The notes under the pieces: model-generated
What the model was told of the DNA's origin: nothing
The model's input: only the letters and a program-made list of their open reading frames with translations
Database searches by the model: none
Made by a program: the position numbers and the translations under genes
Shown: positions 6,246-13,549 of the stretch, in pieces
Layout: each line of letters opens with the position of its first letter
Numbering within the stretch: position 1 is the first letter of the stretch
NCBI GenBank assembly: GCA_024401745.1
Contig: JAKSKK010000021.1
Coordinates: forward strand, 1 to 36,101
From: Bacteroidales bacterium
GTDB taxonomy: Bacteria > Bacteroidota > Bacteroidia > Bacteroidales > UBA932
Length of the DNA stretch: 36,101 nt
Reading direction: 5' to 3'

Positions 6246-6854
6246 ATGGTTTACGGTTACATTAGGGTCAGCAGCGACAAGCAGACCGTCGAGAACCAGA
6301 GGTTCGAGATAAACAATTTCGTCGCACGTGAAAGCATCAACATTGACGGATGGATTGAAGAAACTATCAGTGGCACAAAGAACTACAACAAGCGTGAGTT
6401 AGGGAAATTGTTGAAACGTGTTCAAAAAGATGATTTAATTATTTGTGCGGAGCTCTCTAGATTAGGGAGGAATCTGTTTATGATAATGGAAATCCTCAAC
6501 ATCTGTATGACGAAGGAATGCCGCGTGTGGACAATCAAAGACAATTACCGACTAGGCGAAGATATTCAAAGTAAAGTGCTGGCTTTCGCTTTTGGCTTGT
6601 CAGCTGAGATCGAAAGGAATCTGATCAGTCAGAGAACAAAAGAAGCTCTTGCTAGGAAAAAAGCAGAAGGCGTGTTATTAGGACGGCCGGTTGGCAGCAA
6701 AACCGATATCACAAAGTATAAACTGTATCCAAAGAAAAACCTTATTAAGGAGCTGCTGAATGCCAATGTCTCAAAAAGATCCATCGCCAAAATCTGCAAG
6801 GTCGACAGGAATACGTTGGACCGATTTATCAAAGCGATGAAGCGGGATGAATAG
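6246..6854 (+). CDS. Small serine recombinase (resolvase/invertase family)
   Basis: The protein of 202 residues begins with YIRVSSDKQT; S9 is the likely nucleophile, with R7 in the conserved position. ELSRLGRNL supplies the further active-site arginines, followed by the long E-helix (FAFGLSAEIERNLISQRTKEAL), the GRPVGSK linker and a C-terminal helix-turn-helix (ISKRSIAKICKV-like pattern near 175-190). The size and order match resolvases and DNA invertases that act on paired palindromic sites of about 26-28 bp. The start at 6246 was chosen because the N-terminus then aligns with the family; the longer frame from 6171 adds an unrelated 25-residue extension. No transposase partner of Tn3 type is visible. 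Three palindromes near and in the next gene are possible sites (inference). Confidence 0.92.
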   Translation: MVYGYIRVSSDKQTVENQRFEINNFVARESINIDGWIEETISGTKNYNKRELGKLLKRVQKDDLIICAELSRLGRNLFMIMEILNICMTKECRVWTIKDNYRLGEDIQSKVLAFAFGLSAEIERNLISQRTKEALARKKAEGVLLGRPVGSKTDITKYKLYPKKNLIKELLNANVSKRSIAKICKVDRNTLDRFIKAMKRDE

Positions 6855-6918
6855 GAGCGATTATGTGTAGCATAAGCGGGACTTTTTCTATTTTACGAAG
6901 TGACATCAGGCCGAGAAA

Positions 6919-6949
6919 ATGAATTCGTCCGACACTGTCGCACATTTTT
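6919..6949. repeat. Palindromic repeat, copy a (after yhcG stop)
   Basis: This 31-bp segment is identical to copy b (7679-7709) at 28 of 31 positions. Its core, CGACACTGTCG with GTC/CAC flanks, is an imperfect palindrome centred at 6935. It begins to the recombinase side and ends at the nuclease stop codon. Confidence 0.7.
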
Positions 6950-8142
6950 CAACCAATTGAATTTTCTTCAAGATGCCTCAGCAGGAACGTTTCCAATATA
7001 CTCTCGTCCGGCAGCTGAAGCTGGTAGGTTGAGACGAAGAGCGTGTTATCCATTCCGGCCTTGGCGTACTCGACCATTTTCTTGCCTTTCTTGGTGCAGA
7101 GGAGAAGCCCCACCGGAGGATTGTCTCCGGGTTGCATTTCGTTCTCTTTCCAATATGAGACGTATGAATTGAGTTGTCCGAAGTTCTCGTGCGAGAAAGG
7201 TTCGTTCTTGAGCTCGACAATCAAGGAGAAGTGCCCGATCCTATTGTAGAAAATCAGGTCGGGATAGTAGTAGTCATCATCTATGATGATTCTCTGCTGG
7301 CGGGATTCGAAGCACATTCCCTTGCCAAATTCGAGCAGGAACGCCCGCAGATGCTTGATGAGTGCGTCTTCAAGGTCTGATTCATTCATAACATCCTGTG
7401 GCTTCAGGCCGAGGAATTCGAAGGTGTAGGGCTCTCTGATCTGCAGTTGGGCAGAGTCGCTGCCGTTCTTGTATGGCGACAGGCATTTTTCCGGATCCTT
7501 GCTCAGTCCGACGCGGATATGCAGGTTGGTTCCTATCTGACGGCGCAGTTCTCTGACAGACCAGATGCAGCGCATACATTCCTGCTCGTAGAAGTAGCGG
7601 ACCAGAGGATCGTCGATGGTCAAAAGCTCCCTGATGTGAGAGAATGATAGTCTGCTAATCAGTGCCTCCGGAGATGACATGAATTGGTGCGACACTGTCG
7701 CACCTTTTTGAATAGCTTGACTCTCAATCGCTTGCAATTGGTGCGACGCTGTCGCACCAATTCGCTCAGGGATATAAGTGGGGTTAACAAACAGGTCGGA
7801 CATTTGGGGATAGAGTCTGTAGAAAGACCTCGAAAGTTTGAATGTTGTTACCGTCATACCAGGTATATCAACTTTCACTTCAAGTTGTTTCAGCAGTTTG
7901 TCACCATACTGCGCCCTCTCTTTTCCGTTCTGCTCAAATTCTACGATGTAGTAGCCAATCAACCAGTTCCTCATAGTAAGCATACGGTTGACTGCTTTCA
8001 GCGCGGAAGCCTGCGAGGCTTCGCTGGTCACTCTGACGGCGTTGACAAGTTCGTCAAATGTGATTTCCTTCTTCTCATTCCAGTTCTGGATTTCCAGAAT
8101 CTCTCCTTCGTACAGATACGTAGGCTTGTCGATCTTTTTCAT
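6949..8142 (-). CDS. YhcG/DUF1016 family PD-(D/E)XK nuclease
   Basis: The protein of 397 residues has an N-terminal DUF1016 helical domain (about 30-120, with ALKAVNRMLTMRNWLIGYYI), a linker of about 35 residues and a C-terminal nuclease domain. Its PD-(D/E)XK core is YPDLIFYN (D295) and LIVELKNE (E310, K312), followed by FGQLNSYVSYW. Family members are often found with restriction-modification and other accessory systems; the biological substrate is not established. The linker carries two copies of a GAT(A/V)SHQ motif, at 129-135 and 147-153, encoded by palindromic DNA. A -7 element lies 28 bp upstream of the ATG. It is convergent with the serine recombinase gene, with a 94-bp gap holding a third palindrome. 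Confidence 0.9.
   Translation of the reverse strand: MKKIDKPTYLYEGEILEIQNWNEKKEITFDELVNAVRVTSEASQASALKAVNRMLTMRNWLIGYYIVEFEQNGKERAQYGDKLLKQLEVKVDIPGMTVTTFKLSRSFYRLYPQMSDLFVNPTYIPERIGATASHQLQAIESQAIQKGATVSHQFMSSPEALISRLSFSHIRELLTIDDPLVRYFYEQECMRCIWSVRELRRQIGTNLHIRVGLSKDPEKCLSPYKNGSDSAQLQIREPYTFEFLGLKPQDVMNESDLEDALIKHLRAFLLEFGKGMCFESRQQRIIIDDDYYYPDLIFYNRIGHFSLIVELKNEPFSHENFGQLNSYVSYWKENEMQPGDNPPVGLLLCTKKGKKMVEYAKAGMDNTLFVSTYQLQLPDESILETFLLRHLEENSIG
7679..7709. repeat. Palindromic repeat, copy b (inside yhcG)
   Basis: The core GTGCGACACTGTCGCAC (7687-7703) is a perfect palindrome with one central base, extended to 7686-7704. It encodes GATVSHQ in the linker of the nuclease. Confidence 0.75.
7736..7762. 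repeat. Palindromic repeat, copy c (inside yhcG)
   Basis: AATTGGTGCGAC and GTCGCACCAATT form perfect 12-bp arms around GCT. The centre is 54 bp from that of copy b, exactly 18 codons. It encodes GATASHQ. Confidence 0.75.
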
Positions 8143-8169
8143 AGCAAGTTTTGTTAGTTGTTCGTTCTA

Positions 8170-8177
8170 CAAATATA
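8170..8177 (-). promoter_or_regulatory. -7 promoter element of the YhcG-family gene
   Basis: TATATTTG on the minus strand matches TAnnTTTG, 28 bp upstream of the start codon at 8142. Confidence 0.6.
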
Positions 8178-8301
8178 ATCATAATTCCGTCACTGCTCTC
8201 GCATTTCTTCAATACGGAACACCTTGAGCCCGCATGGCTCACTGAACAAAGAAAACAAACGCGACAATGTAGCAAACGCCTGAATTCTCCACAAATATTA
8301 T

Positions 8302-8309
8302 TATATTTG
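8302..8309 (+). promoter_or_regulatory. -7 promoter element of ligA and the genes behind it
   Basis: TATATTTG matches TAnnTTTG and ends 8 bp before the ligA ATG, so the leader is very short. It is the only clear plus-strand promoter element before the ligA-to-ispG series. Confidence 0.55.
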
Positions 8310-8317
8310 TAACTTAT

Positions 8318-10414
8318 ATGGAAAAGTCCGCGGCAAAGCAAAGAATCGATGAACTCAGGGCCATTCTCTGGGAGAACAGCAGGCGTTATTACGTTGATAA
8401 CAACCCCGCTATCTCCGACTATGAGTTCGACACCCTGATGCACGAGCTGGAGGCCCTTGAGGAGGCCTGGCCAGAGTTCCAGTCCGCCGACTCCCCCACC
8501 CGCAAGGTCGGCTCCGACATCGACGCTTCCATAACCGAGAACGCCGAGACCCTCAAGTCAGGAGAGTTCGTGAAGCGCGAGCACCGCTACCCCATGCTGT
8601 CGCTCGGCAACACCTACTCGATCTCAGAGGTCGAAGAATTCGCCGCCAGGGCCGACAAGACCCTCGACGAGGACTTCAGCTACTGCTGCGAGCTCAAGTT
8701 CGACGGCACCGCCATCTGCCTCACCTACACCAAGGGCGTCCTCACCCGTGCTCTCACGCGCGGTGACGGCGTGCAGGGCGACGATGTGACCGAGAACGTG
8801 CGCCGCATCTCAAACATCCCCCAGAAACTGCACGGCGACTTCCCCGACGACCTTGAGATCCGCGGTGAGATACTGATGCCGTACAAGGCTTTCGAGGCGC
8901 TTAACGCCGAGAGGGCCGACAACGACGAGGCTCCCTTCGCTAATCCCCGCAACGCGGCCAGCGGCTCGCTCAAGCTCTCAGACCCTGACGAGGTAGCGAA
9001 GCGCGGCCTTATGTGCACGCTCTACCACATTCCCGCACAGAGCGTGACCTTCACCACCCACGACGAGGCCCTTACCAAGGCCGCCTCATGGGGCCTTCCC
9101 GTATCAGACAGCAGGCGCATCTGCCACGGCATAGGCGAGGTGAAGGCATTCATCGACCACTGGGACCTGCAGCGCAAGTTCCTCCCCTACGCCACTGACG
9201 GCTGCGTTATCAAGATAAACGAGATGCAGGCGCAGCGCATACTGGGCTACACTGCAAAGAGCCCGCGCTGGGCAGTGGCATACAAGTTCAAGGCCGAGCA
9301 GGCATGCACCGAGCTCCAGAGCATTTCCTACCAGGTAGGCCGCACAGGCGCGGTGACTCCGGTGGCTAACCTGGCTCCCGTGCAGCTCAGCGGCACCGTG
9401 GTCAAGCGCGCGACCCTCAACAACGAGGACCAGATGGCTCTGCTCGACGTCCGCGTAGGCGACTTCGTATACGTCGAGAAGGGCGGAGAGATAATACCCA
9501 AGATAACGGGAGTGAACCTTGCCCAAAGGCCAGAGGACGCCCAGCGTCCGGCATTCCCCGCCACCTGCCCCGACTGCGGCACTCCCCTGGTGAAGGTGGA
9601 CGCAAAGTGGTTCTGCCCCAATCAGGACGGCTGCCCGCAGCAGATAAAGGGCCGGCTCATACATTTCTGCGGACGCAAGGCGATGAACATACTTGCCGGC
9701 GAGGCCACGGTCTCACAGTTCTACGACGCCCGCCTGGTGCGCTGCCCGGCCGACCTCTACGACCTCAGCTCATACCAGCTGCTGGCCCTGGAAGGATGGC
9801 AGGAGAAGTCGGTCCAGAGATTCTTTGAATCGCTTGACGAGTCGCGCGGCACAGCCTTCGAGAGCGTGCTCTTCGCTTTGGGAATACGCTTCGTCGGCGA
9901 GACCACAGCCCGCAGCATCGCAAGGCACTTCGGCAACATCGACGCCATAGCAGCCGCCACGCAGGAGCAACTCCTCGAGGTCGAGGACGTGGGCGACGTG
10001 ATTGCAGGGAGCGTGTTCGAATACATGAACGACCCCTTCCACAAGGAAGAAATCGAAAGGCTGCGCGCCAAGGGCATAAAGCTCGCGGTGGAAGAGGGCA
10101 AAGGCAGACTCTCGGCCGCCCTCGACGGGCAGACGGTTGTGATTTCAGGCAACTTCAGCATCAGCAGGGACGCGATGAAGGAGCTCATAGCACGCCACGG
10201 AGGCAAGAACTCCACCAGCGTGAGCAGCAAGACAAGCTTCCTTCTCGCAGGCACGAAGCCGGGTCCCGAGAAGATAAAGAAATGCGAGCAGCTGGGCGTA
10301 CCGGTGCTCAGCGAGGAGGCATTCAGGGCCCTGCTACCCGAGGAGGATGCCCTCATGACAGACAATGGCGGCGGCGCAAAGGAAGCCACCGCAGAACAGC
10401 TAAGCCTATTTTAG
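8318..10414 (+). CDS. ligA: NAD-dependent DNA ligase LigA
   Basis: The protein of 698 residues seals nicks in DNA during replication and repair, using NAD+ to form an adenylated lysine. Domain Ia (RRYYVDNNPAISDYEFD, about 22-38) is followed by the adenylation motif KFDG with K127, the OB fold, and a four-cysteine zinc finger (C417, C420, C433, C439). Helix-hairpin-helix repeats lie around 510-590 (FALGIRFVGETTA), and a C-terminal BRCT domain at about 603-680 (LDGQTVVISGNF). Length is normal for the family. The start at 8318 sits 8 bp behind a -7 element. The next gene begins at the base after the stop codon, which suggests co-transcription. GC-rich, C/G-ending codons contrast with the region to the left. 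Confidence 0.98.
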   Translation: MEKSAAKQRIDELRAILWENSRRYYVDNNPAISDYEFDTLMHELEALEEAWPEFQSADSPTRKVGSDIDASITENAETLKSGEFVKREHRYPMLSLGNTYSISEVEEFAARADKTLDEDFSYCCELKFDGTAICLTYTKGVLTRALTRGDGVQGDDVTENVRRISNIPQKLHGDFPDDLEIRGEILMPYKAFEALNAERADNDEAPFANPRNAASGSLKLSDPDEVAKRGLMCTLYHIPAQSVTFTTHDEALTKAASWGLPVSDSRRICHGIGEVKAFIDHWDLQRKFLPYATDGCVIKINEMQAQRILGYTAKSPRWAVAYKFKAEQACTELQSISYQVGRTGAVTPVANLAPVQLSGTVVKRATLNNEDQMALLDVRVGDFVYVEKGGEIIPKITGVNLAQRPEDAQRPAFPATCPDCGTPLVKVDAKWFCPNQDGCPQQIKGRLIHFCGRKAMNILAGEATVSQFYDARLVRCPADLYDLSSYQLLALEGWQEKSVQRFFESLDESRGTAFESVLFALGIRFVGETTARSIARHFGNIDAIAAATQEQLLEVEDVGDVIAGSVFEYMNDPFHKEEIERLRAKGIKLAVEEGKGRLSAALDGQTVVISGNFSISRDAMKELIARHGGKNSTSVSSKTSFLLAGTKPGPEKIKKCEQLGVPVLSEEAFRALLPEEDALMTDNGGGAKEATAEQLSLF

Positions 10415-11350
10415 ATGAAGATTGGCAACAGGATAACCGACCTCTTCACAGACAGGATCTGGGAGATAGACACGACTCAAAGCAGCCGCGCCTACCGACG
10501 CGTCGTCCGCTTCATAAAGCTCGTGCGTATCACATTCGGCACCTTCGCCGAGAACAGGATGGGCTTCCAGTGCGTAGCCCTGAGCTACTTCGTGACCCTT
10601 GCACTGGTCCCCTTCTGTGCGTTCATATTCGCGATCAGCGGCGGCCTCGGACTTTCCGAGAAGATATCGGAAGTCCTCCACGAGACCATCACCGCCTACC
10701 CCGAGCTTATGGACATGATACTAGACAAGTCCAACAACATCCTCGGAATCGCGCAGAGCGGAGCCGTGGGTCTTGTGTCGGCGCTGTTCTTCCTGTGGAC
10801 AATTCTGTGGATGATGTTCCAGGTGGAAAGGGTGTTCAACAACGTGTGGGGCATACGCAAGATCCCCCGCAAGATATACAAGCGCTTCGGATTCTACTTC
10901 CTGGTGCTTTTCCTCTCACCCTTCCTGATACTCATCTTCGGTACGGGAATCGTGTACTACACCAATGCCACCAACCTCATAGGTCTCGACCTTTCCGACA
11001 TCAAGTTCCTGCCGAAGTTCCTCGGATACCTCGGCCTCTTCATAGTATCGGCATTCACCATGTCGGTCATGTACAAGTACATCCCCACCGCCAAGGTGAA
11101 ATACAAGAATGCGTTCAAGAGCGCCATCGTGGCCGCGGTGGTATTCGTGATATTCCAGTACCTGTACCTCGAGACCCAGGTGTTCGTGGCAAGGCTCAAC
11201 AGCGTGTACGGAGTGCTGGCGGCAATTCCGCTGTTCCTGATCTGGCTGAACTTCAGCTGGCAGATCATCATATACGGTGCGGAACTGACATACGGTTATG
11301 AAAATGTTGACTCGTATCACATCAGCGAGTGGGATACGGAGAACAAGTGA
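10415..11350 (+). CDS. YihY/BrkB-family inner-membrane protein
   Basis: The protein of 311 residues shows about six hydrophobic segments, beginning at about residue 52 (ALSYFVTLALVPFCAFIFAI), then around 115-135, 155-180, 195-215, 230-250 and 260-285. Conserved family features include the early FAENRMGFQCVALSYF stretch, VFNNVWGIRK in the middle and FLIWLNFSWQIIIYGAEL near the end. Members were once called ribonuclease BN by mistake; the true function (transport or envelope role) is not settled. The ATG directly follows the ligA stop codon without spacing, and rel/spoT starts 6 bp after the stop, so this gene is the second member of a compact series. Confidence 0.92.
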   Translation: MKIGNRITDLFTDRIWEIDTTQSSRAYRRVVRFIKLVRITFGTFAENRMGFQCVALSYFVTLALVPFCAFIFAISGGLGLSEKISEVLHETITAYPELMDMILDKSNNILGIAQSGAVGLVSALFFLWTILWMMFQVERVFNNVWGIRKIPRKIYKRFGFYFLVLFLSPFLILIFGTGIVYYTNATNLIGLDLSDIKFLPKFLGYLGLFIVSAFTMSVMYKYIPTAKVKYKNAFKSAIVAAVVFVIFQYLYLETQVFVARLNSVYGVLAAIPLFLIWLNFSWQIIIYGAELTYGYENVDSYHISEWDTENK

Positions 11351-11356
11351 TATATT

Positions 11357-13549
11357 ATGGCAGTAAGAACATTTGACAAGGAAGATTACCTGCTCATAGA
11401 CAGATACTGGCAGTCCCTCAAGGCGGTGGCCGAGCCCCGCTGTGCCGATTCCGACGAGTTCGAGGTGGTGCAGAAAGCCTTCGCCTTCGCCAACCAGGCA
11501 CACAAGGACGTGCGCAGGCGCTCAGGCGAGCCGTACATCCTGCATCCCATCGAGGTTGCAAAGATAGTCGTAGGCGAGATAGGTCTTGGATACAAGTCCA
11601 TCACCGCCGCCCTGCTGCATGACGTGGTGGAGGACACCGAGTACACAGTCGAGGACATAGCCAACCTGTTCGGCGACACGGTGGCGAAGCTGGTCGACGG
11701 CCTGACCAAGATCAAGACCGTGCTCGACAACGAGGACCGCAAGGACACCTCTGTGCTCCAGACCGAGAGCATGCAGGCAGAGAACTTCAAGCGCATCCTC
11801 CTGACCATGGGAGAAGACGTGCGCGTGGTTCTCATCAAGATGGCCGACCGTCTGCACAACTGCCGCACCATCGAGTTCATGCCGGAGCACAAGAGAGACA
11901 AGATCCTCTCCGAGACCATGTTCATATTCATTCCCCTGGCTCACAGGCTCGGACTCTACAGCATCAAGTCCGAGATGGAGAACATCTGGCTCAAGTACAA
12001 GGAACCCGAGGACTATGCCGAGATCTCACGCAAGATCGACATCAACGTCGAGAAGCGCAAGGAGGAGGTAGATCAGTTCGTGACGCCCATCGAGATGGCG
12101 CTCAAGGCCAAGGGATACTCGTTCACGATCAAGCGCCGTGTCAAGACCCCCTACTCCATCTGGTTCAAGATGAAGAACAAGGGAGTGCCGTTCGAGGAGA
12201 TCTTCGACCTGTACGCAGTGCGCATCGTGTACGACCCCAAGTCGAACAACATCGAGCAGGAGAGATACATCGCTTACCAGATATACAACGCGCTCAAGAG
12301 CCTCTACAACGAGCAGCCCGCACGCTTCCGCAACTGGGTCAACAATCCAAAGAGCAACGGCTACGAGGCGCTGCACTGCACGCTGATGAGCCGCGCAGGA
12401 TTCTGGATAGAGGTGCAGGTGCGCTCCCGCCGCATGGACGACATCGCCGAGAAGGGAATCGCCGCCCACTGGGCATACAAGAACGACGGATACATCTCCG
12501 AGACCGACACCGAGATGGACCGCTGGCTCGCCAACGTCCAGAAGATTCTGGTGAGCGAGGACATGAACGCGCTCGAGTTCCTCGACGTGATACACAAGGA
12601 CCTCATCACCACCGAGATCGTGGTGTTCACCCCCAAGGGTGAGCAGCGCACGGTTCCCGCCGGCAGCACGGCCCTGGATTTCGCCTACGCCATACACAGC
12701 CAGATAGGAAGCAAGGCCATCGCGGCAAAGGTCAACATGAAGCTCGTGCAGCTCTCGTACGTGCTCAAGGCCGGCGACCAGGTCGAGATCATCACCGCAG
12801 CCAACGGCAAGCCCAAGATGGAATGGCTGCAGTTCCTTCAGACCCGCTCGGCGAAGTCGAAGGTCATCGAGTATTTCAAGGACAGCCGCCCGACCATAGT
12901 CAAGAACGGCGAGGCCATATTCGAGGAGCGCCTCGAGGCCATGGGCGAGAAGCCGTCGAACAAGTTGATACGCAAGTTCCTGGACGCAACACAGCTGAAC
13001 GACAAGGAGGAGCTCTTCTTCCGCGTGGGCCTCGGACTGGTGGGAGCAGAGGACTTCCGCCGCGTGATGAGCGACTCCCCCCAGGCATATTCCGAAGACA
13101 ACTACTTCGTGAGCGAGGGCGACACCGGCCAGACGCGCTACGTGCTGGCTGACTGCTGCAACCCAATCCCCGGCGACCCCATTGTGGGCTTCCGCCTTGG
13201 AGAGAAGACCGTCGTGGTCCACAAGAAGTCCTGCCACGAGGCGCAGAGCCTGGCAAGCAAGTTCGGCAACAGGGTGGTCATACCCAAGTGGCTGCTCGAG
13301 AAGCAGGACTACCCTATCCGCCTGAGCATCAAGGGCCTCGACCGCCGCGGCCTTCTCAATGACATCACCCAGCTCATCTCGCTCGGCATGGGCATCAACA
13401 TGCGCCGCATCACCCTGGGAGCCGAGGGCGGAGTGTTCGAAGGCTTCGTGGAGCTTTATGTGCATGACAAGAAGAATCTCGAAAAGCTCATCAACGACAT
13501 CAAGAAGGTGGAAGGTGTGCAGGACGTAGTAAGGACAGACATAGTATGA
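11357..13549 (+). CDS. Bifunctional (p)ppGpp synthetase/hydrolase, Rel/SpoT family
   Basis: The protein of 730 residues makes and degrades the stringent-response alarmone. The hydrolase domain shows ILHP (61-64), H88-D89 and E92-D93 in HDVVED, and KMADRLHN (161-168). The synthetase domain follows with RRVKTPYSIWFKM (260-272), EIFDLYAVRI (281-290) and GYEALHCTL (335-343). A TGS domain lies at about 421-482 (FTPKGEQRTVPAGSTALDFAY), then helical and zinc-finger-like parts (ADCCNPIPGD), and a C-terminal ACT domain at about 655-728. Both catalytic halves keep their key residues, so both activities are expected. The stop overlaps the ATG of the next gene by 4 bp. The long antisense open frames across this gene are composition artefacts. 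Confidence 0.97.
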   Translation: MAVRTFDKEDYLLIDRYWQSLKAVAEPRCADSDEFEVVQKAFAFANQAHKDVRRRSGEPYILHPIEVAKIVVGEIGLGYKSITAALLHDVVEDTEYTVEDIANLFGDTVAKLVDGLTKIKTVLDNEDRKDTSVLQTESMQAENFKRILLTMGEDVRVVLIKMADRLHNCRTIEFMPEHKRDKILSETMFIFIPLAHRLGLYSIKSEMENIWLKYKEPEDYAEISRKIDINVEKRKEEVDQFVTPIEMALKAKGYSFTIKRRVKTPYSIWFKMKNKGVPFEEIFDLYAVRIVYDPKSNNIEQERYIAYQIYNALKSLYNEQPARFRNWVNNPKSNGYEALHCTLMSRAGFWIEVQVRSRRMDDIAEKGIAAHWAYKNDGYISETDTEMDRWLANVQKILVSEDMNALEFLDVIHKDLITTEIVVFTPKGEQRTVPAGSTALDFAYAIHSQIGSKAIAAKVNMKLVQLSYVLKAGDQVEIITAANGKPKMEWLQFLQTRSAKSKVIEYFKDSRPTIVKNGEAIFEERLEAMGEKPSNKLIRKFLDATQLNDKEELFFRVGLGLVGAEDFRRVMSDSPQAYSEDNYFVSEGDTGQTRYVLADCCNPIPGDPIVGFRLGEKTVVVHKKSCHEAQSLASKFGNRVVIPKWLLEKQDYPIRLSIKGLDRRGLLNDITQLISLGMGINMRRITLGAEGGVFEGFVELYVHDKKNLEKLINDIKKVEGVQDVVRTDIV

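Noticed and set aside
9757-10389. 210-codon antisense frame within ligA
   Set aside because: Ser/Leu-rich shadow of the BRCT and HhH coding region.
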